Below are positions 52,795 through 61,959 of a stretch of DNA of 64,000 nt, piece after piece (position 1 is the first letter of the stretch; every line of letters starts with the position of its first letter). The notes below the pieces were generated by a model. It had not been told where the DNA came from. It ran no database searches and saw only the letters and a list, made by a program, of their open reading frames with translations. The stretch comes from Streptococcus rubneri (lineage in GTDB: Bacteria > Bacillota > Bacilli > Lactobacillales > Streptococcaceae), in assembly GCF_004785935.1 (NCBI RefSeq), contig NZ_SRRP01000001.1, forward strand, positions 124,001 to 188,000. The letters are read 5' to 3'. The translations under genes and the position numbers were made by a program.

Positions 52795-54087
52795 ATGAAT
52801 TTTAAACGTGCCCTTTTAGCGACCCTATCACTTTGTAGCCTATTGTTTCCCTTGTTAGTCCGTGCAGATGATCTCTATCAACAAGAAGATATTATGTCGA
52901 TTACGGAAAAATCAGGGACTCCCGTAGATGAGTTTTTCCGCCCCAAAGCGGATATTGTAATTGATGCCCATACGGGAGCTATTCTTTATGGGGATAATAT
53001 TGATGCTCTACGGGATTCTGGCAGCATGGCCAAACTGATGACGGTCTACGTCCTTTTGAGAGCCATCAAAGAAGGTAAGTTAGACTATGATACCCAAATT
53101 ACAGCGACAGAAAGAGACGTAGCTATTTCGCAAAACCAGAAGTTGAGCAATAGTCCGATTATGGCAGGAGCTAAATACAAGGTTTCTACGCTCTTAAATA
53201 TGATTTTTGTACCGTCTTCAAGTGCTGCGACTATCATGATTGCTAATAAGGTTTCAGATGGAGATCCAGATAAGTTCTTGGATTTGATGAACCAGCGAGC
53301 TCAAGAAATTGGAATGACCAATAGTAAATGGAACAATCCAAATGGTGCTCCAACCGCAGTTTTGGATGGCTACTATAATCCAACGCGCTATGACCAACAT
53401 GCCATTAACCAAACAACTGCGAGAGATATGGCTATTTTGGGCTATCACATCGTCAATGAGTTTCCTGAAATTCTCAACTATACCAAAAATGCGAAAATTA
53501 CGCTCTTCCAAGGAACAGATTATGAAGAAACTCATGAAAACTATAATTATTCTTTAGAAGGTGGAAGGTATTCCCTCAAGGGGGCAGATGGCTTGAAAAC
53601 AGGTTCTAGTCCGACGGCGGATTATAACTACACCTTAACAGTCAATCGTGGCAAGCAACGCTTTGTCCAAGTGATAATGGGAGTGGGGCATTACGATGTC
53701 GAAATCGCTGAAAGCTTACGCCATGTTATCGGAAATGCCTTGATTGAACGACTCTACCAAGATTATGAATATAAACAGGTGTTTGCAGCAGGAGACCAAA
53801 CTATTGATGGTCATACTTATCATTTAGAGAAACCCTTTTATGCCACGGTAAAAAGGGGAACCAAGCCTAAGGTGACGGTCAAAGATGGTCAGTTACACAT
53901 CGCAAATGGCTTACAAACGGTGTCCCCAGCTATGAAACAGACACAAGTCGTCAAGGAAGCCAAAGAGAGTAAGCAAGTGTCACAATCAGAGGTGAATAAA
54001 GGATGGGATCCTATGTGGTTCTTCTGTTTTCTTCCTTTTATCTTCTTGAAAATTTTCTTTACCCTTAAATATGGCAAAAAAAAGTAA
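52795..54087 (+). CDS. D-alanyl-D-alanine carboxypeptidase paralogue with altered SxN motif
   Basis: 430-residue paralogue of the preceding dacA, same architecture: signal peptide ending VRADD, peptidase domain, beta domain, C-terminal hydrophobic anchor (WFFCFLPFIFLKIFF) and basic tail. SxxK is SGSMAKLM and KTG is DGLKTGSS, both intact. The second motif, SSN in the first copy, reads VPSSSAAT here: the Asn (about residue 143) has become Ser. This Asn contributes to catalysis in the family, so activity may be changed or lost. Own promoter upstream. Confidence 0.88.
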   Translation: MNFKRALLATLSLCSLLFPLLVRADDLYQQEDIMSITEKSGTPVDEFFRPKADIVIDAHTGAILYGDNIDALRDSGSMAKLMTVYVLLRAIKEGKLDYDTQITATERDVAISQNQKLSNSPIMAGAKYKVSTLLNMIFVPSSSAATIMIANKVSDGDPDKFLDLMNQRAQEIGMTNSKWNNPNGAPTAVLDGYYNPTRYDQHAINQTTARDMAILGYHIVNEFPEILNYTKNAKITLFQGTDYEETHENYNYSLEGGRYSLKGADGLKTGSSPTADYNYTLTVNRGKQRFVQVIMGVGHYDVEIAESLRHVIGNALIERLYQDYEYKQVFAAGDQTIDGHTYHLEKPFYATVKRGTKPKVTVKDGQLHIANGLQTVSPAMKQTQVVKEAKESKQVSQSEVNKGWDPMWFFCFLPFIFLKIFFTLKYGKKK

Positions 54088-54207
54088 ACTAGAACTGATT
54101 TCCATTTTTGGAAATCTGTTTTTTTATTCTCTTTGCCTCTAAAAACAAATTTTTATCCAAGTAATTTAATGGTACAATAAGGAAAACTTATTATTCAGGA
54201 AAATAAT

Positions 54208-54763
54208 ATGAAAAAAAATGACTTTATCAATAGCAAGGATTTTAGCATTTACGTCTCTAGCAGTTTGTGTAAATAAGCCAAAAGAAAAAACACAGACATC
54301 ATCTTCAAGTCAGACAACTAGTAAGGTGATGACAAAGACGTCTTCAAAAGAAGAAAAAGCCTCTTCAAATGCTTCTTTAGACATTGATGATTTTGTTTAC
54401 TTTACAGATGAAGAGATTGAAAGTATAAAGACATACGGAGATTATAAAAACGTCTATAGAAAAATCAATGATCGAATGGTTGAGTTCACAACAAAGGTTG
54501 CTGATCAAGTCCCGGGAGAACGTAAGGAAGCCTACTTAGCAGCAATAGAACGGAATAAAGCCAGACTTGAAGATACGATAGCTCAAACAGATAAAGTGTA
54601 TTCTGAACACGGTTCAGACAATACTGTGTTTCCGAAGGAAGAGCTTGACTCTCTGATTTCACAGATGAAAACAGTTCGGAGTACGACAGAAGAATCTGTA
54701 AAAGGGTTTATGCATCGATATGTTGACGGCGAAGATGGTCAAAGTTCGACAAGCCAGGAATAA
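54208..54763 (+). pseudogene. Frameshifted small lipoprotein gene, first of three paralogues
   Basis: From ATG 54208 (after AGGA) the frame runs into a stop after 22 codons. The run of eight A after the ATG is one base too long; with seven A the product would start MKKMTLSIARILAFTSL, exactly like the two following paralogues, and continue for about 180 residues to 54763. The lipobox is LAVC, with Val at -1 where paralogues have Ala, so the lipidation site is also poor. The core has FTDEEIESIKTYGDYK. It may be decayed, or switch on by poly-A slippage, or be a sequencing error. Confidence 0.7.
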
Positions 54764-54790
54764 GCGATAGTATCAGGTTGATTATTAAAA

Positions 54791-54843
54791 GAAGAGATTG
54801 GATTGGGGTTAGTTCATGACCTTATTCTCTAATCTCTTTTTTA
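54791..54843 (+). terminator. Terminator after the first lipoprotein gene
   Basis: AAGAGATT pairs with AATCTCTT across an imperfect inner stem, followed by T-run. Confidence 0.65.
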
Positions 54844-54928
54844 TAAACTATCATGAATTAGTGCTTGATTTGACGAGGAGATTATTTGATGATAGAATGA
54901 TGTCGATCAATATAAAAGGAGAAATCGA

Positions 54929-55492
54929 ATGAAAAAATTGATTTTATCGACTACTGCTTTATTGGCTGTTGTTTCACTTGCAGCTTGTTCAAACAAGCAA
55001 GAAACAAAAACAGAATCTTCCTCTTCAAGTGAGAAGACGGAAAAGGTAACCAGCAAGGAGTCTAGTTCATCCAAGACAGAAAAGACTTCTTCTAATACTA
55101 GCTCTAAAACGACTAGTGCGATTTTCCCATCAGACGAAGAGCTTGAGAATTTAAAAACAGTTGGAGATTTTAAAAAGTCTTTCGCAAAAATCATGGATGA
55201 GTCAAATCGCCTAATGAATGAAGCGATGAAAACCCTTCCTGAAGCTTCGAAAGAGTCATATGCTCAAATGATGGATATGACTAACGAGATTCAAGAAGAG
55301 TCTAAGAAGGCATTTAATCAAGCACTAGAAGCATATGGGGATGATAATGCGGTTGTTCCAAAAGAGCTTCGCGAAAACTATATTGAACAGTTGAAGGACG
55401 CTCGAGAAAGAGCTGAAGAATCAGCTAAACAAGGTAACAAATCACCATTCGATAATGATTCAGATGATGAAGACAGTGATTCAGAAGAATAA
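54929..55492 (+). CDS. Small lipoprotein, second paralogue
   Basis: 187-residue lipoprotein, family not recognised. Signal peptide MKKLILSTTALLAVVSLAAC with lipobox LAAC (Cys20), followed by a Ser/Thr/Lys/Glu-rich low-complexity spacer (21-65). A helical core begins at FPSDEELENLKTVGDFKKSF and runs to about 170, and the tail is acidic (DNDSDDEDSDSEE). Core patterns DEELEN and KTVGDFK are shared with the copies at 54208 and 55881. Ribosome site AAAGGAG. Probably surface-attached; function unknown. Confidence 0.82.
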   Translation: MKKLILSTTALLAVVSLAACSNKQETKTESSSSSEKTEKVTSKESSSSKTEKTSSNTSSKTTSAIFPSDEELENLKTVGDFKKSFAKIMDESNRLMNEAMKTLPEASKESYAQMMDMTNEIQEESKKAFNQALEAYGDDNAVVPKELRENYIEQLKDARERAEESAKQGNKSPFDNDSDDEDSDSEE

Positions 55493-55543
55493 ATAGATTG
55501 GTGATATAGGACTTTTGATTAAAAGTCCAAAGGAGGAGAAGAA

Positions 55544-55723
55544 TTGAGGATGGTGCTACTTTCAGTAGTCTTTCTCTTCGTCAACAGGATCCTCTTTCAA
55601 AAAGTCCTGCCTTCTTCCTCTCGTTTTCTACTCCCATACCTCATGTCGGAGGAGCTGTGCAAAGAGAAAAACTTGTCCAAGTGTTTCAGGCTTAGGACAG
55701 TGGCTGAAGCTTTAAGTATGTGA
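55544..55723 (+). CDS. Possible 59-residue small protein, unrecognised
   Basis: TTG start at 55544 lies seven bases after a perfect AGGAGG (55531-55536). The product begins with a hydrophobic stretch (MVLLSVVFLFV, a possible membrane or signal segment) and ends with a charged tail (ELCKEKNLSKCFRLRTVAEALSM). A second frame through the same bases is also open for about 55 codons, which weakens the case; the segment could be the remnant of a lost gene. No family recognised. Confidence 0.25.
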   Translation: MRMVLLSVVFLFVNRILFQKVLPSSSRFLLPYLMSEELCKEKNLSKCFRLRTVAEALSM

Positions 55724-55763
55724 AGATAAGGAAGGGTTAGGAGTCACTGATATTCCATCTAAG

Positions 55764-55795
55764 GGCTGGAGATAGACTTATCTCTGGTCTTTTTT
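55764..55795 (+). terminator. Terminator before the third lipoprotein gene
   Basis: An 11-bp stem with several G-T pairs, GGCTGGAGATA with TATCTCTGGTC, loop GACT, then TTTTTT. Confidence 0.8.
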
Positions 55796-55880
55796 ATAAA
55801 GGAGCAGGAATAATGGATGAATTGACGATAATCTAGGTTGATGCTAAAATGATAGTGGCAAGATAAAAAGGAGATATTGA

Positions 55881-56435
55881 ATGAAAAAAATACTTTTATC
55901 GATGGCTGGTTTACTAGTAGTGATTGGGCTAGTAGCCTGCTCGAATCAACAAGGGACCTCTTCAAGTGAAAAGACAGCACAGGCAACACGCCAATCATCA
56001 ACCTCCTCTCAGGGCGAGAAAGTGACCAGTTTGAAAGGTTCCTCAGCGTCTCCTTTAGTTTTGTATACAGATGAGGAACTTGAAAATGCCAGAACCGTTG
56101 GGGACTTCAAAGCTCTCTATGCTCTGATGATGGAACGAACAGTTGCTCATTCGGAGGAAGCAGGAGCGTCTCTCACCGGTTCTGCTAAAGAGACCTATGA
56201 TTCCTATATGAAAAACCTGAAGGAGAAAATGGAAAATAGCAAGGCTCGCTTTAATGAATCTATGGATACGATAGGCCCTGAAGAGACTTATGTCCCAGAA
56301 GCTACTCGTGAAACCATTGTTGAAAAATTCGAAACAGCCCGAAAACAAGCTACGGAATCTGAAAATGGATCCTCTGCATCATCGGAAACTTCAGATCCGG
56401 AATCAGGAGAGGAAACTAGTGAATCAGAAGAATAA
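55881..56435 (+). CDS. Small lipoprotein, third paralogue
   Basis: 184-residue lipoprotein of the same unnamed family. Signal peptide MKKILLSMAGLLVVIGLVAC (lipobox LVAC, Cys20), Ser/Gln-rich spacer, helical core from LYTDEELENARTVGDFKALY, and a Ser/Glu-rich acidic tail ending ESEE. AAAAGGAG precedes the ATG. It follows its own terminator-promoter pair, so each paralogue is a separate transcription unit. Function unknown. Confidence 0.82.
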   Translation: MKKILLSMAGLLVVIGLVACSNQQGTSSSEKTAQATRQSSTSSQGEKVTSLKGSSASPLVLYTDEELENARTVGDFKALYALMMERTVAHSEEAGASLTGSAKETYDSYMKNLKEKMENSKARFNESMDTIGPEETYVPEATRETIVEKFETARKQATESENGSSASSETSDPESGEETSESEE

Positions 56436-56494
56436 ATGAGGGACTTTAATAATAGCCTTGTCTAGCATGGATGAGGATACGCTTTATATGCAAG

Positions 56495-56535
56495 TAAAAT
56501 CATATCTAAAAAAGGAGCGAGGCTCCTTTTTTGTT
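56495..56535 (+). terminator. Possible terminator before coiA
   Basis: AAAAAAGGAGC-GAGGCTCCTTTTTTG: AAAGGAGC pairs with GCTCCTTT with a very short loop, then T-run. It isolates coiA from the lipoprotein genes. Confidence 0.65.
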
Positions 56536-56560
56536 TGGCTTCCCAATAAGGCCACCTCAT

Positions 56561-56568
56561 TACGAATT
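56561..56568 (+). promoter_or_regulatory. ComX (SigX) box before coiA
   Basis: TACGAATT, one base from the consensus TACGAATA, preceded by a T-rich stretch and 22 bp before the coiA ATG, the same spacing as at comEA. Confidence 0.75.
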
Positions 56569-56589
56569 ATATAAGTAGGAGGTGACAAG

Positions 56590-57540
56590 ATGTTTATTGC
56601 TCTAGATGCTAAGAAGAACCGTTGGAACTGCGTGGAGAAGGTTCCAGATCCGTCCTTGGGGCCTTTTTCTTGCTTGATTTGTAGGAAGGCCGTTCGCTTA
56701 AAAAAAGGCAAGGTCATGCGGCCTCACTTTGCCCACGTGACTCTGGCAGACTGTCCTCTTCATCACGAATCAGAAAGTCAGGAACATATAGAGTTAAAGG
56801 CAAGCCTTTATCGATGGGGAAAAGAAGAAACAAAGGCAGAAGTCGAAAGTTACCTTCCAGAATTTCAGCAGATTGCCGATCTTCTTTTTCCAGACCAAAA
56901 GCTTGCCTTGGAAGTGCAATGCAGTTCCTTGTCTTTAAAGCGTTTAAGAGAAAGAAGTGATGCCTATCGTAAGCATGGATACCAAGTTTACTGGCTACTG
57001 GGTGAGAAGCTCTGGCTCAAAAAGAGTTTGTCGGCCCTCCAAGAAGGTCTTGTCTATTTTAGTCAAAATAGGGGCTTTCATCTCTGGGAATTGGATCTGA
57101 GACGTCAAGAAGTCCGTCTCCATTATCTCATTCACCAAGACTTACGAGGCCATCTCCATTATAAGACCCAGTTTTTCCCCTTTTATGAAACGAGCTTGCT
57201 AGAAGTTTTTAGGACCCCATTTGCCCGTCAAGGTTTGCAACACTTAAGGGTCCCTCTAGACCGACAGTTTAAAGACTATCTTCGTCAGCAGTTGTATTAC
57301 CAGCATCCCAAATGGATGGCCCTTCAGGAAAAACTCTATCTAAAAGGAAAAAATCTTTTGGAGTTGGATTTGGAAGCCTTTTATCCACTTTGTCGTCCAC
57401 TGAAGTCTTCCCATTTTATCCAGATTAGGGGAGATTGGCGGAGCTATTATCAGGACTTTATGACCTACTATCGTCGAACTGGAATGAAAGCAACTCAGAC
57501 TCTTTATTCACCTCGTTTTTATCAGAATGGGAAAGCTTAA
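56590..57540 (+). CDS. coiA: Competence protein CoiA
   Basis: 316-residue competence-induced protein needed for transformation; it is thought to act in recombination of incoming DNA with RecA. N-terminal zinc-ribbon-like part: CLICRKAVRLKKGKVMRPHFAH. The nuclease-like core has EHIELKASLYRWG, and LALEVQCSSLSLKRLRERSDAYRKHGYQVYWLLG is the typical D-ExQ-type restriction-endonuclease-fold region. ATG follows AGGAGG. Expression by ComX; it is followed by pepF with its own promoter. Confidence 0.94.
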   Translation: MFIALDAKKNRWNCVEKVPDPSLGPFSCLICRKAVRLKKGKVMRPHFAHVTLADCPLHHESESQEHIELKASLYRWGKEETKAEVESYLPEFQQIADLLFPDQKLALEVQCSSLSLKRLRERSDAYRKHGYQVYWLLGEKLWLKKSLSALQEGLVYFSQNRGFHLWELDLRRQEVRLHYLIHQDLRGHLHYKTQFFPFYETSLLEVFRTPFARQGLQHLRVPLDRQFKDYLRQQLYYQHPKWMALQEKLYLKGKNLLELDLEAFYPLCRPLKSSHFIQIRGDWRSYYQDFMTYYRRTGMKATQTLYSPRFYQNGKA

Positions 57541-57609
57541 ATTTCCGTGAAACAAATCCCACCAAATGCTAATATTGTGATAGAATAGAAGCATTGGAGG
57601 ATTTTTGTA

Positions 57610-59412
57610 ATGGTAAAACAACGAAATGAAATTGATGAAAAATACCAATGGGATTTGTCGACCATTTTTGCGACAGACCAAGCTTGGGAGGAAGAAGCAA
57701 CTGCTTTAGCTGCAGCCATTAAAGATGCTGCCCATTTTGCAGGTTCTCTATTGTCTTCTCCAGCCAACCTATTAGAAACCACAGAAGTTTATTTGGACTT
57801 GAGCCGTCGTTTGGAGAAGGTCTATGTCTACGCCCATATGAAGAATGACCAGGACACACGCGTAGCCAAATACCAAGAATTCCAATCAAAAGCGATGTCC
57901 CTTTACAGCCTTTTAGGGGAGACCTTTGCCTTCTACGAACCAGAATTTATGGAGATCACTGAAGAGCAATATGCTAACTTCTTGAAAGAAGCCCCTGCCT
58001 TAGAAGCTTATGCTCATTACTTTGACAAATTGCTCAAAACAAAAGAGCACGTTCTTTCCCAAAAGGAAGAAGAGCTGCTAGCAGGAGCAGGTGAAATCTT
58101 TGCTGCGGCAGGTGAAACCTTTGAGATTTTGGACAATGCCGATATCGTCTTTCCAATGGTGAAGGATGATCAAGGCCAAGAAGTGCAGTTGACCCATGGA
58201 AACTATATTTCTTTGGTAGAATCTAAGGATCGCCAAGTCCGTAAAGAAGCTTACCAAGCCTTGTATGGTGTCTATGAACAGTACCAACATACCTATGCTA
58301 AGACCCTTCAGACCAACGTTAAGGTTCACAATTACAATGCTAAGGTTCGCAAATTCTCAAGTGCGCGTGAAGCAGCTCTTTCTGCTAACTTTATCCCAGA
58401 GAGCGTCTATGATAGTCTAGTAGAAGCAGTGAATAAGCATTTGCCTTTATTGCAACGCTACGTGAAGTTGCGCTCAAAAATCTTAGGAATTGAAGATTTG
58501 AAGATGTATGATGTCTACACACCATTGTCTTCTACCGATTATAAGTTTACCTATGAAGAAGCTCTTGCTAAGTCTGAGCAGGCTTTGGCTGTGCTTGGTG
58601 ATGACTACCTATCACGCGTGAAGCGTGCCTTTACCGAACGTTGGATTGATGTGCATGTTAACCAAGGAAAACGCTCAGGGGCTTATTCAGGTGGTTCTTA
58701 CGATACTAATGCCTTTATGTTGTTAAACTGGCAAGATACACTGGACAATCTCTTCACCTTGGTGCATGAGACCGGCCACAGTATGCATTCAAGCTATACG
58801 CGTGAAACCCAGCCGTATGTCTATGGGGACTATTCCATCTTCCTTGCTGAGATAGCTTCCACAACCAATGAAAATATCTTGACCGAGCAATTGTTAGCAG
58901 AAGTAGAAGATGATGAAACCCGTTTTGCTATTCTCAACCACTTCTTGGATGGCTTCCGTGGTACAGTCTTCCGTCAAACCCAGTTTGCTGAGTTTGAACA
59001 TGCGATTCATAAAGCAGATCAAGAAGGTCAAGTCTTAACCAGCGAATTCTTGAATGACTTGTATGCGGACTTGAATGAAAAATACTATGGTCTTTCAAAA
59101 GAAGACAATCCAGAAATCCAATACGAATGGGCTCGTATTCCTCATTTCTACTATAACTACTATGTTTTCCAATATTCAACTGGTTTTGCAGCAGCCTCTG
59201 CCTTGGCTGAGAAAATCGTTCATGGAACACAGGAAGATAAGGACAAATACCTAGAGTATTTGAAGGCTGGAAATTCGGATTATCCACTCAACGTGATCCG
59301 CAAGGCGGGTGTTGATATGGAAAAAGAAGACTACCTCCATGCAGCCTTTGAAGTCTTTGAACGTCGTCTCAATGAATTTGAGGCCCTGGTTGAAAAATTA
59401 GGATTGGCCTAA
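57610..59412 (+). CDS. pepF: Oligoendopeptidase F
   Basis: 600-residue cytoplasmic zinc metallopeptidase (M3 family) that cleaves oligopeptides. The zinc site is [11 protein letters not shown] (HExxH, His at about residue 388) with a downstream EIASTTNE Glu; C-terminal [16 protein letters not shown] is typical. TTGGAGG lies upstream. An extended -10 TGA-TAGAAT lies at about 57577-57585. One base separates it from the methyltransferase gene. Confidence 0.95.
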   Translation: MVKQRNEIDEKYQWDLSTIFATDQAWEEEATALAAAIKDAAHFAGSLLSSPANLLETTEVYLDLSRRLEKVYVYAHMKNDQDTRVAKYQEFQSKAMSLYSLLGETFAFYEPEFMEITEEQYANFLKEAPALEAYAHYFDKLLKTKEHVLSQKEEELLAGAGEIFAAAGETFEILDNADIVFPMVKDDQGQEVQLTHGNYISLVESKDRQVRKEAYQALYGVYEQYQHTYAKTLQTNVKVHNYNAKVRKFSSAREAALSANFIPESVYDSLVEAVNKHLPLLQRYVKLRSKILGIEDLKMYDVYTPLSSTDYKFTYEEALAKSEQALAVLGDDYLSRVKRAFTERWIDVHVNQGKRSGAYSGGSYDTNAFMLLNWQDTLDNLFTLVHETGHSMHSSYTRETQPYVYGDYSIFLAEIASTTNENILTEQLLAEVEDDETRFAILNHFLDGFRGTVFRQTQFAEFEHAIHKADQEGQVLTSEFLNDLYADLNEKYYGLSKEDNPEIQYEWARIPHFYYNYYVFQYSTGFAAASALAEKIVHGTQEDKDKYLEYLKAGNSDYPLNVIRKAGVDMEKEDYLHAAFEVFERRLNEFEALVEKLGLA

Positions 59413-59413
59413 G

Positions 59414-60127
59414 ATGGTAGAGTCTTATAGTAAGAATGCCAACCACAATATGCGCAGACCGGTTGTGAAGGAGGAAATTGTCTCCTTCATGCGGGAGCGC
59501 CAAGCACCTGTTACGGATGCCTTAAAGGAGCTAGAAGAATTTGCTCGTCGGGAGAATATTCCCATCATCCCTCATGAAACGGTTGCTTTCTTCCGTCTCT
59601 TTTTGCAGACCATGCAACCCAAGTCGATCTTAGAAATCGGGACGGCGATTGGTTTTTCAGCCCTCTTGATGGCGGAGCAAGTGCCGGATGCAAAGATTAT
59701 GACCATTGATCGCAACGAGGAAATGATTGGTTTTGCCAAGGAAAACTTTGCTCGTTTTGACCAACGTAACCAAATCACCCTTTTAGAGGGTGATGCGGTG
59801 GACTTGCTGGAGCATATTGAGCAACGCTTTGACTTGATTTTTATGGATTCGGCTAAATCTAAGTACATCGTCTTTCTTCCAGAAGTTCTCAAACGTTTGG
59901 AAGTTGGAGGAGTAGTGATTTTAGACGATATCTTCCAAGGGGGTGATGTGGCGCGTGATATTATGGAAGTCCGTCGTGGACAACGGACCATCTATCGAGG
60001 TTTGCAACGACTCTTTGATGCTACCTTGGATCATCCAGGCCTAACAACTAGTCTGATCCCGTTGGGGGATGGGATTCTTATGATCCGAAAGAACCAAGAG
60101 ACCATTTCCTTGCCGACGGAAGAATAG
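59414..60127 (+). CDS. SAM-dependent O-methyltransferase
   Basis: 237-residue methyltransferase of the catechol/caffeoyl-CoA O-methyltransferase family (Methyltransf_3; YrrM-like). SAM motif I SILEIGTAIGFSALLMAE (about residues 73-90), acidic partner MTIDRNEEMI, LIFMDSAKSKY and VVILDDIFQGG. YrrM-like proteins modify tRNA in B. subtilis (TrmR, 5-methoxyuridine); whether that applies here is inference. It follows pepF with one base between and precedes prsA, as in S. pneumoniae. Confidence 0.87.
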   Translation: MVESYSKNANHNMRRPVVKEEIVSFMRERQAPVTDALKELEEFARRENIPIIPHETVAFFRLFLQTMQPKSILEIGTAIGFSALLMAEQVPDAKIMTIDRNEEMIGFAKENFARFDQRNQITLLEGDAVDLLEHIEQRFDLIFMDSAKSKYIVFLPEVLKRLEVGGVVILDDIFQGGDVARDIMEVRRGQRTIYRGLQRLFDATLDHPGLTTSLIPLGDGILMIRKNQETISLPTEE

Positions 60128-60206
60128 CTTTTAGATTTCTTTAAGTTATCCTGTTGAATTTGTGGTAAAATAGTAAAAGTGAATTTTAGAATGGAGTTAT
60201 AAAAAA

Positions 60207-61145
60207 ATGAAGAAAAAATTTGTAGCTGGAGCGGTGACTCTTTTATCAGTCATGGCCCTTACAGCTTGTGCCCAAAGTGGTAATGATAAAGATATTGTCA
60301 CAATGAAGGGGGACACTATCACTGTTGGTGACTTCTATGATGAAATCAAAACCAACCAAGGTGCACAACAATACCTTTTCCAAATGACGATTAACAAGGT
60401 GTTTGAAAAAGAGTATGGCTCAAAAGTTTCAGACAAGGATGTTGAAAAGAAAATTGAAGAGCAGAAGAAACAATTAGGGGATGCCTTTAACAGTTACTTG
60501 ACGCAACAAGGTTTGACCGAAGAAACCAACAAGAAACAAATCCGTAGTAACCTTTTGTTAGAGTACGCAGTAGATCAAGCGGCCTCAAAAGATTTGACGG
60601 ATGAGACCTACAAGAAGGCTTTCGAAAGCTACACTCCAGAAGTAACTGCTAATATTATTAAAGTAGAATCAGAAGAAAAAGCCAATGAAGTGCTTGCAAG
60701 TGCTCAAGCAGAAGGAGCAGATTTCGCACAAATCGCTAAAGAAAACTCTACAGATGCCAGCACTAAAGATAAGGGTGGAGAAATCACCTTTGATTCTGGT
60801 ACGACAACTGTTCCAACTCGTGTCAAGGAAGCGGCCTTCAAGTTGGAGGAAAATGCTCTTTCTGAGGTCATCGTAGTCCCTGCTAGCCAAAACCAAGCAG
60901 CAAGTTACTATATTGTGAAAGTGACAAAGAAGACAGAAAAAGGATCTGACTGGAAAAAATACAAAAAACGTCTGAAAGAAATTCTGACTGCAGAACGTAA
61001 AAATGATGCTAACTTTATCCGTAGCATCATTGCTAAAGCAATGTCAAATGCTAATATCAAGGTCAAAGATGATGCCTTCAAGGCAACTTTCAACCAATAC
61101 ATGCAAAATATTGGGGCAACATCAGACAGCTCATCTTCTAAATAA
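60207..61145 (+). CDS. prsA: Foldase lipoprotein PrsA/PpmA
   Basis: 312-residue peptidyl-prolyl isomerase on the outer face of the membrane, helping exported proteins fold. Signal peptide ends in LTAC (lipobox, Cys21). A SurA-like N-domain is followed by a parvulin domain (about 140-240): ANEVLASAQAEGADFAQIAKENSTDASTKDKGGEITF. The C-domain is Lys-rich and ends in a Ser tail. A TGG-TAAAAT promoter lies about 40 bp upstream. Confidence 0.94.
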   Translation: MKKKFVAGAVTLLSVMALTACAQSGNDKDIVTMKGDTITVGDFYDEIKTNQGAQQYLFQMTINKVFEKEYGSKVSDKDVEKKIEEQKKQLGDAFNSYLTQQGLTEETNKKQIRSNLLLEYAVDQAASKDLTDETYKKAFESYTPEVTANIIKVESEEKANEVLASAQAEGADFAQIAKENSTDASTKDKGGEITFDSGTTTVPTRVKEAAFKLEENALSEVIVVPASQNQAASYYIVKVTKKTEKGSDWKKYKKRLKEILTAERKNDANFIRSIIAKAMSNANIKVKDDAFKATFNQYMQNIGATSDSSSSK

Positions 61146-61154
61146 GGATATTAG

Positions 61155-61183
61155 TTGACGTCCATTGTATTTATCTGTATAAT
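61155..61183 (+). promoter_or_regulatory. Promoter of the alaS operon
   Basis: TTGACG (61155-61160), 17-bp spacer, TATAAT (61178-61183). Confidence 0.85.
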
Positions 61184-61189
61184 GAGATA

Positions 61190-61376
61190 GTTGAGAATAA
61201 ATCATTTAGAATCGGATGCAGAGAAGTGGCGGGGGTGCGAGCCATGGAAGAGGAATGATTTTGCTACTCGGCTGAATAATTGCATAATTGAATGAAGAAT
61301 GACAAGTTCATTGAATGAAGGTGGTACCGCGGTTTTTCGCCCTTCGTTAGTGAGCTTGTCTTTTGTCTTTTGTTTT
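61190..61376 (+). promoter_or_regulatory. T-box leader, alanine specifier
   Basis: The T-box core TGGTACCGCG lies at 61322-61331, and a terminator stem pairs GACAAGTTCA (61301-61310) with TGAGCTTGTC (61351-61360) before a T-rich run. In stem I, AATCATT pairs AATGATT and GAG.TAG pairs CTACTC. The internal loop between them shows GCT followed by A (61263-61265), an alanine codon, as specifier. Uncharged tRNA-Ala should favour read-through to the LURP-one gene and alaS. Confidence 0.9.
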
Positions 61377-61439
61377 TACCCCCTTTCTAGGTTGGTTCTA
61401 GGAGGATTAGACAATGTCGAAAGGTAGGAGAGGAGTAGG

Positions 61440-61922
61440 ATGAAAACGTATCTGGTCAAACAGAAATTTCGAATGGGTGGTGAGCGTTTTACCATCAATA
61501 ATGATTTAGGAATGGTCGAATACCGGGTAGAAGGCTCATTTATGAAGATTCCCAAGACCTTTACCGTTTTTGATGTGGAAGGCCGGGAAGTGAGTCACAT
61601 TACTAAGAAACCCGTCACTCTCTTACCCAGGTTCACCGTTCAACTAAAGGATGGAAAGAGTTTTGACATCCATAAGAAATTGACTCTCTTCCGTGACCGG
61701 TATGAAATTGATGACCTAGGGCTTCGCATTGAAGGCAATATCTGGGATTTGGATTTCAAGTTATTGGATGATCGGGACCAACTGGTTGCAGAGATTAGTA
61801 AACAAGTTTTTACCTTGACTTCGACCTATGAAGTGACCGTCTATGAAGAGGAATATGCAGATCTAGTCATCTCTCTTTGTCTAGCAATTGACTATGTAGA
61901 AATGACAGAAAATAGCTCTTAA
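61440..61922 (+). CDS. LURP-one-related family protein (YxjI-like)
   Basis: 160-residue protein of the LURP-one-related (LOR)/scramblase-like beta-barrel fold: [80 protein letters not shown] and [18 protein letters not shown] are its repeated strands. Function of the bacterial members is unknown. It begins 64 bp after the T-box terminator and 37 bp before alaS, so it lies inside an alanine-tRNA-responsive transcription unit. Start follows GTAGGAGAGG. Confidence 0.85.
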   Translation: MKTYLVKQKFRMGGERFTINNDLGMVEYRVEGSFMKIPKTFTVFDVEGREVSHITKKPVTLLPRFTVQLKDGKSFDIHKKLTLFRDRYEIDDLGLRIEGNIWDLDFKLLDDRDQLVAEISKQVFTLTSTYEVTVYEEEYADLVISLCLAIDYVEMTENSS

Positions 61923-61959
61923 GCCAGTTAATATAAAGGAACAAAATAGAGGAGAAAAT

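Larger units (their letters stand above)
55493..55880. other. Intergenic stretch between lipoprotein paralogues
   Basis: Contains a GGACTTTT/AAAAGTCC hairpin (55510-55529), a possible 59-codon ORF with a strong ribosome site (listed separately), a terminator (55764-55795) and an extended -10 TGC-TAAAAT near 55843 that resembles the sequence before the second paralogue (TTGATG.TA.AATGAT). No other gene is seen. Confidence 0.5.
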
